Positions 11,630 to 22,085 of a stretch of 64,000 bases of DNA are shown piece by piece. Position 1 is the stretch's first letter. Each line of letters opens with the position of its first letter. Under the pieces are notes generated by a model. It saw nothing but the letters and a program-made list of their open reading frames with translations, ran no database searches and was not told where the DNA came from. The position numbers were made by a program, and so were the translations under genes. Source of the stretch: Amorphophallus konjac (Eukaryota > Streptophyta > Magnoliopsida > Alismatales > Araceae); NCBI GenBank assembly GCA_022559845.1, contig CM040125.1, forward strand, positions 203,090,102 to 203,154,101, given 5' to 3'.

Positions 11630-12280
11630 GTCCGATGGATTACACCGGACCAGGGCCTTGTCTTGAACGCTGACGGCACCAGCAAAGGAAATCCAGGAGT
11701 TTGTGGCGGAGGTGGCTGCATCCGGGACCATTCTGGTAGCTTGGTTCTGGCTTTCTCACACTTCTATGGTGTCGGCAGCAGTTTTGTGGCTGAAACCAGA
11801 GCTTTATGTGATGGCATCCGCCTTGCTATTGAGCACGGCCTCCCGGTGACGGCCATCCGCACTGACAATGCGGCCCTGGCTAACTCTCTACAATCTGGTA
11901 CTGCTGTGCCCTGGGGTTCCTTGCGTTGGTGGAGAGAAATCCGCGCCTACATCCTTCGTTCTGGTGTGAGTGTCTATCATGTGTACCAAGAAGCTAATCG
12001 AGTTGCAGACTCCTTAGCTTCTCTTGCCTGCTCCACCAAGGCTAATTTTGTTGGCCTCACGAAATCGGAGTTGCCTAGAGTTTGTATCGGGCCACTTCTG
12101 ACTGATCAGATGGGCCTAGTGTCCATTCGAACTGTATAGTATCGAGTCGTGCCATTCATGTTGGTTCTGTAGGGGTATGCCCCGAAGAGGTTGTAATATT
12201 TTCCTCCATTCATCCTTTAATAAAATCAACCTCCTAGTGGTACTTCTACACCTCTAGGTAGGTCTATTGGAAAAAAAAAG
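11630..12280 (+). mobile_element. LINE 3' fragment with plant-type RNase H domain
   Basis: The frame 11630-12139 encodes an RNase H of the RVT_3 type found at the C-terminus of many plant LINEs: NADGTSKGNPG (first Asp), VAETRALCDGI (Glu), IRTDNAAL (Asp) and EANRVADSLASLA (last Asp), so all four acidic catalytic residues are present. A stop at 12137-12139 is followed by an AATAAA-type signal at 12219-12225 and an A9 run at 12271-12279. This fits a 5'-truncated LINE inserted in the post-pol region of Sirevirus 1. No RT domain is present, and I could not identify a TSD or the 5' end, which may lie anywhere from about 11400 to 11630. A transcript-derived host RNase H fragment is the alternative. 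Confidence 0.75.
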
Positions 12281-12373
12281 TTTTGCACTTAACATAGGGG
12301 TATATACGCCATTTCTTATCTCAGGGTTGTTATTTTAAAATCAAAAATCTCAACTTTCCTTATTTACTAGACG

Positions 12374-13078
12374 GTGAAAATCATTTTACTCACCTCACCT
12401 CATTTCAACCCTATTCCAGTCGGGACCTCTCTCTCAAGAGCACTTGTGACCACAGAGACCAACAGATCCATTGATGCCACCTCCAATCGGGAGAGAACAG
12501 TTAATGCTACTACTTCTCGACTATTGGATGCCTCCCAACGGCTGAAAGGGAAGATGTACTTTGACTCCAACATGCTACTGGATGCCTCCTTCAAGCTTGC
12601 AGAAACTGTTCACATAGACACAGCTCGAGCAGTCAACAGCACCACCAAAGTTGAGGCCAAAATGGATGTAGTGTAGAGAAAATTGGATATGGTTGGTACT
12701 GAAATCTTGGAACTCATTCGTCTACATAAAGCTCAACTCCAACCAGCCCTGCAGGACGCAGGTGATGAATGGTGCCCTCCTTCTCAAACAGAAGCCACCT
12801 CTTCTCGTTTTCCACCACAAGTCTCCCAGTAGAGGGCTGAAACAGAATACATCTGTGAAATGATTCATGGCTGGCTCAAGGACATCAAGGAAAATATCAT
12901 GTCTTTACACCAGTTTGTCAGACAAAGGGATGAGCAGCTAACTCAGAGGGTTGACTCTCTAGCAACAACAATCTCTCACATGCAACACGACTTCCGAGAG
13001 GCACAGATCCTTCACTTTGCTAGTTCTAGCTCCATGCCTCCACCACAGCAGCCTCCTCCTTCACCCCCTCCTTGTTGA
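12374..13078 (+). pseudogene. Env-like third ORF remnant of Sirevirus 1 (C-terminal part)
   Basis: Two open stretches, 12374-12676 and 12860-13078, share a reading frame and are separated by stops at 12674 and about 12830. The predicted protein is hydrophilic with helical, coiled-coil character (LHQFVRQRDEQLTQRVDSLA) and ends in a proline-rich tail (PPPQQPPPSPPP) just before TGATGACAAAGGGGGAGA. Many Sireviruses carry an env-like frame in exactly this place, with a coiled-coil C-terminus. No signal peptide or membrane segment is visible, and the N-terminal part is absent, probably lost around the LINE insertion. The call rests on position and general character, not on a recognised domain. Confidence 0.55.
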
Positions 13079-13083
13079 TGACA

Positions 13084-13094
13084 AAGGGGGAGAA
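13084..13094 (+). other. PPT-like purine tract downstream of the env-like frame
   Basis: AAAGGGGGAGAAG about 310 bp before the LTR repeats the true PPT almost exactly. Duplicated PPTs have been reported for Sireviruses as far as I recall; this was not checked. Confidence 0.6.
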
Positions 13095-13383
13095 GTGTTG
13101 AAGATCTTCTGAGAAGACAAGCATCATCTAGCATCTAGCATGTAGTTAGATTTTTCATCTAGATTTTAGCTTTTGCATTTAGTCAATGTAAATGCTTGAA
13201 TACATGTCTTGCTTGATCTGTATGAAACCTTGGTTGATCAATGAAACAAGCTTTTTGTTGAAAAAATGCTAAAGTTCAGTCGTTGTGTTGAATGAATGAA
13301 TTTCACTTGTTTGATGGTTCCTCAACCAAATTGTGTAATGCTATATGAATGCTTGGTTATAATGATTCATGGTTGTCATCATC

Positions 13384-13397
13384 AAAAAGGGGGAGAA
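13384..13397 (+). other. Polypurine tract of Sirevirus 1
   Basis: AAAAAGGGGGAGAA lies directly before the 3' LTR start TGTTGTGTCC, the expected plus-strand primer. Confidence 0.85.
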
Positions 13398-14244
13398 TGT
13401 TGTGTCCCCTGGTTTTGATGATAACAAATCATAAATCATTAGTAGATAATTGAGGAATATCTAACATGTTCTGGTTTAATGAATAGACTAAACAAGTGCA
13501 GAAGAATTTCTCTAAGTGATGTCTCGCCACCGTCTGATGATGTCTCGACACATCTAGAAGAGATCGTGCTGATATACGAATGGTTGAGCTCCAGCAGAAA
13601 AGAATGTGTCGACACATCTAACCAATGTCTCGACACCCCCTGAAGAAATCAAGTTGAAGCCATTATCTGTCTGGCCTATGGATTAATTGATGTCTCGACA
13701 CACTGAGTGAAAAGTGTCGACACACCTCAAGCCTCACTTCTTTATGGCGGACGTGTCTCGACACCTTCGTGTGATGACTCAGATCCTGGCACATAAAGAC
13801 TCGACACAGTTTGACGATGTCTCGACATAGTTATGATGTTATCTCGGAACCAAGCACATATGTCCCGACACACTGTGAATAAAGTGTCGACACATCAGTG
13901 TTCGACCAGAATGATTTTGAAATCGGCAGAAGCTGTCTTCAAGTTATTCAATGGGATGTCTCGACACACTGTGTGGAAAGTGTCGACACACTCGTGTTCG
14001 ACCAGAACGGATCTGAAACCGATAGAAGCCATTTTCAAGATCTGAAACTTGTCCTGGAGGATCTGTCCAATCTGGAAAAAGGCGTCAAAGAGGATATCAT
14101 TTGTGTGTCCAGCTTCTTAGCTATTAACTAAATATCTATCTTGTTATCATTTGTGTTAGATCCTTTTTTATTTCCACAAAGAAGGGTAAAAGGGGGCTGA
14201 TCTATTCACCCCTCCCCTCTAGATCTGCCTATCACCACTCAACA
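13398..14244 (+). repeat. 3' LTR of Sirevirus 1, with internal deletion
   Basis: The LTR starts TGTTGTGTCC and ends CACCACTCAACA (847 bp). Compared with the 5' LTR it lacks about 920 bp: sequence GTCAAAGAGG is joined directly to ATATCATTTGTGTG, where the 5' copy has the intervening segment 3297-4222. A short shared GG lies at the join. Around a dozen TCGA-centred words lie between 13520 and 13990, usually alternating TGTCTCGACAC and GTGTCGACAC. Confidence 0.9.
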
Positions 14245-14388
14245 TTCCCAACTTCTACCTTTGAAGGGTCTACAGCAACTCCCTCCATTGAAATTACATG
14301 ACCAAGGAATGAGACCTTCTTAAGCCAAAAATCACACATACTCAATTTTGTATAAAGCTTATTATCCCTCAATAATTACAGTGCCATC

Positions 14389-16436
14389 TATTGATTTATT
14401 GAAAAATCCACAAAGAAAAATTTAAAAAAGCATTAATAAGTTGAAAAGTGGGATAAAAGAGAGGGGAAAAGGGAGCATGCGTGGATGCTATAAGGGGGTT
14501 GTGATCGCTAGAGACCGCGGGCCTCAAAGGAATATAACAATAAAAATATGGAGGTGATCGCGAAAAGTACCTTTAAAAGCGCGGGAGATTTGTGAGGTCC
14601 AACCTTCTCTTCCTATCGGCCGGCCGTTGAAGAGAGCTCTTCTTTAGATTACCCTTGCAAAAATAAACAAACCAAGAAAGAAAGATATAGATTAGAATTG
14701 TGAGATGTGTAGCATCAAGTTCTTAATAAATATAAACATGAAAGCATGTAATAAAACACACCTTGTTGGTGTTGACCTTTAAAACCCCTATGCAAGGGGC
14801 AAGGAAAAAGTATGATGATATGATAAGAGAGGTGTGCAAGTGTTGCACAAAGGGAGGATCTCAACGTGGTTGAGATGATAAAAATAAAGAAAGAAGATAA
14901 GGGAAATGATGCGTGAACTAAATAAAATGCATAAAGAAGAGAAAAAGGAAAGATATGCTTATTGGATTGTTTCTCCAAAGAAGGGGCTTCAATGCTTCAA
15001 CATGGCTTCAAGGGGATGGAGCTCCAACGAATAAGGCTTGCAATGCATGGGAGTCTCCTTCTCCTTGAGTCTTTAGTCCAACAGCACCTCCCCAAGTGAT
15101 CAAAGTTCAGCCTTAAACACAAGGGAGAGGGGGGGTCCTATTTATAGAGGTGAAATTCGAAGGTTTAATTCCCTCAAAATTAGAAAATCAAGTTTTAATG
15201 GGATTTGGAGAGGCAAAATATTCTACCATGTGTCCTCACAACCTTGTAAAGCCTTAGGAACCCTTTCCCAAGTTGAAAATGAGCTCAAAATAAGGAAAGA
15301 AAAGAGCTTTGTTGATACTGAAACTCTGGAAGAATTTGCGTCAGACATAGTGGCCGCTAATTAATTTGCGTCAGGGAGGCAGTCGTCAATTTCAGAATTA
15401 AACATGGGAAGTTCAGAAATTACCAAAATTAGAAGGAAATTCACGTCTGGGAGGCCAGACGCGAATTACGAATTTGTACGAATTTTGGTCAGAATTAAAA
15501 GCCCAAAATATAGAAATTAAATCCCCATCCAGCATCCTGGACGTGTCCTTAAATTAACGTCAGAGGTTAAGATGCCATTTCATGATTTTTAAGGAAAGCC
15601 AAAAATTACCAAAAATTAGAAAGGGAATTCACGTCCACCTTTACGGACGCGAATTAAGAATTTTATGGAATTTTGGTAATAATTTAAAAGCTCAAAATAT
15701 AGAAATAGAATTAATGTCCAAGAGGTGGACGCCAATTAAAGAATTGGCGGCTTTGTGGAGAGGTGTTAATTCAAGATTAATAGGAAAAATCAAGGAAATA
15801 GAATTAGCGCCAAAGCCACGAACGCCAATTAAAGAATTGGCGCCTTCCTGCAAAGGTGTTAATTCTTCATGAAAATGAATTTTGGCACAAAATGCGGAAG
15901 AGAAGAATTCGTGTCCATGGTGGCGGACGTGAATTAATAAATTAGCACCTTTTCGGAGTGGTGTTAATTTAAATAATTAACACAAATTTTGGCCAAAGAT
16001 AAAGGAGAGAACACGCGTCCATCTGTCTAGAGGTGTATTAAAGAATTGGTGACCTTCCACAAAGGTGTTAATTCATGATTTACAACGAATTTTTGGTAAT
16101 TTGGAGATTTAATGAATTCGCGTCCACAAAACTGGATGCGGATTAATGAATTTACGACTCAATAATGGACATTAATTCTTTCAAGGAATTGGCGACTTTA
16201 GAGCTGACGTTGATTCAAGGAATTGGCGTCCACTATGTCTGACTCTAATTCAAAACAGCCACAACAAATGGAGAAAAATTCTAAAAAATGAAGAAAAATA
16301 GGGAAAATATGGGAAAGCTGAATATTCAATAAAAATGAGAAAAATCACTCAAATAAGTCGATTTGAGAGTCAAATTAGGGCATTGTAATGCGATAGGAGA
16401 TGTACTCAAAGCGATGTCAATTTTGGCGTGTTTATA
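14389..16436 (-). mobile_element. Solo LTR of family F inside A2 RT
   Basis: This is a 2048-bp LTR on the minus strand, from 16436 (TATAAACACGCC, equivalent to TGTAGACATGCC of LTR F at 30625) down to 14389 (end ATCAATA against F's ATCTACA). Flanking 5-bp repeats are CCATC (14384-14388) and TCATC (16437-16441), one mismatch apart. Removing it restores the RT reading order. No internal region is present, so it is most simply a solo LTR left by LTR-LTR recombination. It carries a minus-strand TATA box at 15139-15146 and a long run of GCGTCC dyads (15360-16260). Both ends lost the TG/CA rule by transitions. Confidence 0.88.
15139..15146 (-). promoter_or_regulatory. TATA box of solo LTR F
   Basis: On the minus strand this reads TATAAATA followed by GGACCCCCC and CTCTCCCTTGTG. 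The same layout occurs in LTR F at 47524, so it is a conserved LTR promoter. Confidence 0.6.
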
Positions 16437-18742
16437 TCATCCTCAAATGATTTTCAAGATCTTCCTTAGTTCTCGAATATATCAAAATATCATTGATAAA
16501 CATTGCCACAAATTTGTCAAGATATTCTCTAAACACATCATACATCAATTGCATGAAAGATGCAGGCGTGTTAGCTAATCCAAAAGATATAACGACAAAT
16601 TCATAATGGCCATACCTGCTCCTGAAGGTAGTTTTATGAATATCCTCCTCCTTAATTCTTAGTTGATGATAGCCAGACCTGAGGTTAATCTTGAAAAAAT
16701 ACTGCGCGCCATATAGTTGATCAAAGAACGCATCAATACGAGGCAAGAGATACTTGTTCTTAATAGTCAGTTGATTCAATTGCCGATAATCAATGCATAA
16801 CCTCATAGATCCATCCTTCTTTCTTACGAACAGGACGGGCGCTCCGTAAGGAGACGTGCTAGGTCTAATATAACCCTTTGCCAATATTTTCATTAACTGT
16901 TCCTTCAACTCCTTTAATTATGCTGGCGACATTCTATAAGGTGCCTTAGACACCGGGAGAGCCCCAGGGATCAAATCAATAGAAAACTGAACCTCTCTTT
17001 CAGGTGGTAGACCAGGTAAATCATCAAGAAAAACATCTGGAAAGTCTCTCATCACCGGAATATCCTTAATAATAGATCCCTTCTTTTCTAAAACAACAGA
17101 GGCTAGAAAAGCCATACACCCCTTTCTTAGTACTCTAAAAGCTCGAAGAGCATATATAAGATACGGGGGCTTAGAATGCCTAGCACCATAGAAAATAAGT
17201 TTAGGGTGTTTCTCAAAGGTCAACATCCCTTCCTTCCACCTCACACTCACACCATGCTTAGATAGCCAGTCGGCTCCTAAAATCACATCATAACCTTCCA
17301 TATGTTCATACGTATCAAATCAACGGGTAAGTTACAGTGATCAATTAAAACCTCACTTGCAGGATAAAACATATTAAGCTCGGTGCCCGCTCTTAACGGT
17401 GTAGTGATAACCCGACTAGATTCTAACAGAGTAGATTCCAAAGATAAAGTAGTAGAAAACTTCTCTAATATAAAAGAATGTGTAGCACTAGTGTCAAACA
17501 AAAGGAAAGCAGGTCTAGAGTTTACAACAAGAATACTTTCTACCATTCCGCCTTCCTCGGAGGGTTCCGCTTCCTTTAGAGCTTGAAGTCGCCCCTGGCA
17601 TTTTGAACCTCCATGCACCTTCTCTTGCTGGGCTTGCTCCCTCATCAACGGATAATCAGAGATCTTATGCTCTTGACTCCTACATCGAAGGCAATTCTCA
17701 AGGATCCGCCAGCAATCTTCAGATTTGTGGCTTCCCTTATCACAATGCTTGCACCTCTCTTGTTTTGCAGGTACCGGGACCATCTAGTTGTTGTTCTCTC
17801 ACGGCTTCTTCTTGTCTCTTAAGAAATCTCGACCTCCACTAGGCCTCTTCTTTCAAGCAACATATTGGAAACTCCTAGAGCCACTAGCTTGCTCCTTCTT
17901 CATAGCCTTCCCTCTTATCCCATCAGCAAAAGACAGCTCATCCTCCAATAATTGGGCTTTCTTTACCATTTTCGCATATACTTGAATATCCAGCATCGAT
18001 AAATGAGGAATATATCCAAGCCTCAAACCATTCATGAACCTCTTCGCTTCCGTCTTCTCTGAACACACAAGGTGCGGAGCATAATGTGCAAGCCTGGAGA
18101 ATTAAGCTTCATATTCTATTATAGTAAGATTACTTTAGGTCAGTGCTACAAACTCGGTAGCCTTCTTCTCCCGAACTCTCTGAGAGAAATATTTATCATT
18201 AAAGAAATCCAAGAATTCGTCCCATGATGCCAGCTCTTGGGGATGAGTGGCCTCAATGGACCGCCACCATACCCTAGTGTCTTTCCCAAATTGGATAGTC
18301 GCCAGGAAAACTCTCTCCTGATCCGTGCATTGCATCACACGAAAGATCTGCTCTAGTTATTCAATCTAATGTTTGGCTTTATCCGGATTCGTCGATCCAT
18401 GGAATCTAGGAGGATTCAGTCCCCTAAAACTTTTGTACAAATCTCCTGCGCCATGCTACGCCGCTCCTTGTGCCACTTGCTGAAGAGCTTGGGTCATACC
18501 CTGGATGGTACGCTGCATCTCTCGCTACTGAGCTCTCTCGGCTGCCATTGTTAATTAAGACCTACAAAATAATAACATGGTGAATTATCTTATTTGTTGG
18601 ATTAAATTTATTTAACTTATTAGACTTATTTAACACTTAACCCTTAGCTCTACCCACTCTCACTGGTATGATATAAATACCAACTTAGGTTATGGGTTCT
18701 ACTGACTTAGACATTCTAACCTAGGGTCTTAATAAAAACCTA

Positions 18743-18755
18743 GACTTTGATACCA
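18743..18755 (-). other. Primer binding site of gypsy A2
   Basis: On the minus strand TGGTATCAAAGTC follows the LTR end GGGGCATGACA by six bases. It is a decayed match to the initiator Met tRNA PBS TGGTATCAGAGC. The leader between PBS and gag ATG spans 18549-18742. Confidence 0.7.
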
Positions 18756-18761
18756 GAAAAT

Positions 18762-21697
18762 TGTCATGCCCCGATGCGGAATCTCAAAGTGTGGCAGTTA
18801 TAATCATTCAATCAGAGTAATAATCAGAAATTCAAAAGAACAAGGCACCATAATGCTACTACCAATCCAAATAAACTTTATTTAATAATCATGAAATTCC
18901 AAGTTTACAAAAACAAAATCCAACTCACTGAGACATGAGTATAATAAATTCACCTCCAATATAACAACTCCAAACTTTATTACAACACAAATTTCAGACT
19001 CCTCACAGCAAGACAACTTTTGATAGACTCTAATGACACAAGTCTTCTAAGAGGCCGGTCTTGATTACTCCAGTCCCAGATCAACAGATTGAGATTAATC
19101 CTCTTCATCAGAACTACCTGAAAAATATTAAAAATACTAGGTGAGCTAATGCTCAGCAAGGATTTACTTCTCTTGAACAAAGTAGAATTTAAGTAATTAA
19201 CATGTTCCATATGCTTTCAATAACATGATGGCACTACTATGCAAAATAAGTAAAAAGTACAGTAGAAATGCGGAACAATATCTAAAAAGGAATGTGGATA
19301 ATAAATTTAAGAAGAATACCAATAGAGTATAGTAGTCAATGAAGAAGATATCCAGATAATTCCATGGACAATATTTAGTCATTAAATTTGAATAAGATTG
19401 GCCATTCATTCATTTGGGTCCATAAAAATTTCAATCAATCATTCAATATTGAATTATCCATATTAATCATGCATTTCATTCTGGTGCAATGCCACACCCC
19501 AAGTCAATACTCCTGCAGTTGAATGAGTAATTTGGGTGCTCCTCCCAAGACCAGACTGAGCCCTATACGCACAAGCATTAGGATTGTTGGACCGTAGTCC
19601 CATTCAATAGTTTCTCACATAATTCATTCATTTCACCATGGCCAAATGGAGCTCGAATAACAAGCTCATGTAGTCAAGAAAATTAATAGATGGAAATAAT
19701 AATTCTCCTAGGATTTCCAATAATTCAAACTCAAATAGGAGAAATGACTTTGGAATGGAAGTCAAGAAAATAAACTGATCAATGAAGAGTATAACCCTAT
19801 CAAAAGGGTCGAAGATGTCAAAGATTAATAGCCATGAAGAGGCTGGAACCTATACTTTACACATCACGATCAAGAGACAAAGTTTCAAAAAACTAAATTG
19901 AATGTGGTTGCCTCGAGGGCCGTGTTCATACGGGACGCGATCAGTCGCATGGCCACGATCATTCAAAGACGATCAAGCAGATGAGATGAAAACTGGATAG
20001 AACGCGGTCGGCATACCCACTACGACCATCATGAACACAGTCCGACCAATGGTCGCGATCCAATAGGGGTTTGAAGATAATGTGATCTGGATGTCGTCCC
20101 CCTTATCAAATAGAACTTAAACACGGTGCCTATAGAAGACGCGTTCAAAACAGACTCAACAGAATGCAAATAGAACCTTATTTTGTCATTCCAATGGCTA
20201 GTTAAACCCTATCCTACACAGTAGGATGAGGATTCCAGTGGTTTACAAGGTTTTTATGGTACAACCAACTCGACGTCCTAGTGAGAATCTCAGACTTGCG
20301 GAGACTTATGGAGGCCTTGACGAAATAGTTCTAGTCCGACGGAAAGAATATTCAATAGAGAGTCCTGATTTCACCAAGAATTGGGTGGAGAATCAACGGA
20401 AACCAATAGTGCGGTAGGTCAGATGTCATTGGAGTGACACGACCCTCAAACAAAAACTCTAACTCATCTATTCGATAAAAAGCCCCAATAATCAACAAGA
20501 TTAACAAGTCATGAGATTTAGAAAGCCAGAAGGGTAACATCTAAACAGATTCTCAAGTTAAATATACTCTTTTATTGAACAAGTTGACATGAAGATGAAG
20601 AACAAATCAAAAAAATCATATGAGAGTATGAAATACTGATCATGCCTTTAAGATTTTAACATTTCCTCCATGATACATAGTTACTGTATTTGTTCAAATG
20701 ACAATTATACCCTTAAGCATGCTTCTAACTCAAAAAAGAATCGATATAAACATGTTGGAAAAACTAGAGTTTTTTGGAAACCCGTGCCAGAATGCGGTCG
20801 AATCTGGTGCCGTGATCAGGATAGATGAAGTCTATCATGACGCCGCATTCATAAAACTTTAACGATTTTTAAAAATAAATAACTCTCATAAACGTGGTCT
20901 ATTTGGGTGCCGTGTTCAGAGACGCAGTCACTATTAGCACCGCGATCAAGAACAGAAGGTTCGTTTCTGGCGGGAACGATCGATCTTGCTTCAATCGACT
21001 CATACATGCAATAAGGCCCATAAAAATTGGGCAAAAAACTTTCTGGAACACCTATACATGCAACTAACATGTTTTGAATCGTTAATTTAATTTAGCCTTA
21101 GAGAAACCTATCTTTTAGGTCTACCTAAGGGGAAGAACACCTCTACTCGCACTCGCCTACGAATGCCTGATTACCTCGCCTTTTGCACCCTAAATCCACT
21201 CCTAGCTTCTACCTCTTCGACCTTGCACGCCTTAGGGTTCGACCAGCCACCTTTAGGGTCCCATTTATAGGGATTTGGCCACCCAAAACCCTAGTTCTGG
21301 GATAAAGAAAACCTCTGAAAATTTTGCCCTTCCTCCTTATCACGCCGCCACAAGGCCACTCTCCACAAAGTGGGCTAGGGTTTACTTGTGATCTAGGGCC
21401 CAATAAGCTAGGTTTAAGCCATTAAACCAACTAATAATTAAGGTTTACAATTTATTCTGATTTTTTTAGTGTTTATTAGCCAATTTATAACCCAATTAAG
21501 CCTTAACTCTTGCCCAAAAGAACATTAATTCATGTCCAAGCAGCCCATTTGATTTATTCTAATTTTATTTTTATGCTAGTCGATTTATTTAAGCACTTAT
21601 ATATATAATTATTTTTATTTTATTGTGAAAGAAAAATCATAGAACAATTCTTATTTATATAACATAATATATTTCCAGGGTACTAAAAATAGTTCCT
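18762..21697 (-). repeat. 5' LTR of gypsy element A2
   Basis: The LTR end on the minus strand is GGGGCATGACA at 18762. The start is near 21697, inferred from the change of sequence character and a possible TGATAGG start. The layout parallels the 2.9-kb LTR of element B: a segment GGAATTACCTGAAAAAT-like near 19110, and GGTGCAATGCC with GGGTGCTCCTCCC near 19480-19540. A minus-strand TATA box (ATTTATA on plus, 21263-21269) is present. Degenerate CGGTC words occur at 19900-20070 and 20790-20950. The sequence differs clearly from the A1 LTR at 1-840, so A1 and A2 are probably different elements. Confidence 0.7.
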
Positions 21698-22085
21698 ATC
21701 ATTAGGCCTCCCTTGGGAATGTAGAGCGTCGACTGAGTCTCCGTGAGAAGCACAGGGGGATGACCGGCCCGATTCCCGGGATCCTCCTGCCTTGTTTTCT
21801 GTCAAACGGGAAGAGGAAGTGACCCCTTGTGATCTTCTGGAGAGCTCACCCACCTATAAATAGGAGGCTTGTGGGGATCCTTTGGAGCACACAACACCTC
21901 CTTCTTCACATTCAATTGCTTCCTTGGGAGTCAAGTCACAACAGCGTTCGGGATCGTCATCAGAGGAGTCCTCCCCCAAACACCCTTGCTTATGCAAGGA
22001 GGCTCTACTAAAGACGTGCTCGTCCCTGGCTGGAGGTAGCAGCAAGGGGGAAGCATCTAAGGAGTACAAGAGGGGGTACCTTCAA
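21698..22085 (+). other. Unclassified region E, left part (LTR-like promoter and short frame)
   Basis: A TATA box, CCTATAAATAGG at 21853-21864, is followed by an open frame (about 21882-22085) without an ATG near its start, encoding SSEESSPKHPCLCKE and then GGSSKGEASKEYKRGYLQ, where element D interrupts it. The frame resumes at 29404 after D and its TSD and ends at a stop in EDDE near 29500. A homologous copy of the frame lies at about 29830-30097. The promoter-like layout suggests an LTR or gene fragment of an unrecognised element. I do not know its function. Confidence 0.45.

Larger units (their letters stand above)
2911..14244 (+). mobile_element. Sirevirus-type Ty1/copia element 1
   Basis: A large copia element: 5' LTR (truncated, 2911-4372), PBS (4375-4386), gag (4399-6677), pol (6684-9796), a long post-pol region with an env-like remnant, a PPT and a 3' LTR (13398-14244). 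Long LTRs, a coiled-coil gag, an env-like third frame and several PPT-like purine tracts fit the Sirevirus (SIRE/Maximus) lineage. It lies inside minus-strand gypsy DNA: integrase on the left, RT on the right at 14245. The first part of the 5' LTR and the gypsy RNase H region are both missing at 2910/2911, so one deletion probably removed both. A TSD therefore cannot be read. Confidence 0.9.
14245..18548 (-). pseudogene. Ty3/gypsy gag-pol (element A2), broken and split by a solo LTR
   Basis: Reading down from ATG at 18548: gag capsid (QIFRVMQCTDQERVFLATI, ATEFVAL, YAPHLVCSEKTEAKRFMNGL), zinc knuckle CKHCDKGSHKSEDC (intact) and a second, CLRCRSQEHKISDY, that lost its last cysteine (about 17650-17760). 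Then protease LFDTSATHSFI (the DTG glycine replaced by Ser, about 17500), the linker DVILGADWLSKHG and PPYRMSP (16918-17301), and [22 protein letters not shown] (about 16820-16870) with [10 protein letters not shown] replacing the usual YxDD-type motif. The RT resumes after the solo LTR at 14245-14383 with [14 protein letters not shown]. Several in-frame stops are present. RNase H and integrase are absent here. This is a Tekay/Del-like chromovirus by gag and protease style. Confidence 0.85.

Noticed and set aside
11399..11731. 110-codon minus-strand frame as a gene
   Set aside because: It overlaps the RNase H coding start on the other strand and shows no known domain; the plus strand is open over the same stretch. 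No support for a gene.
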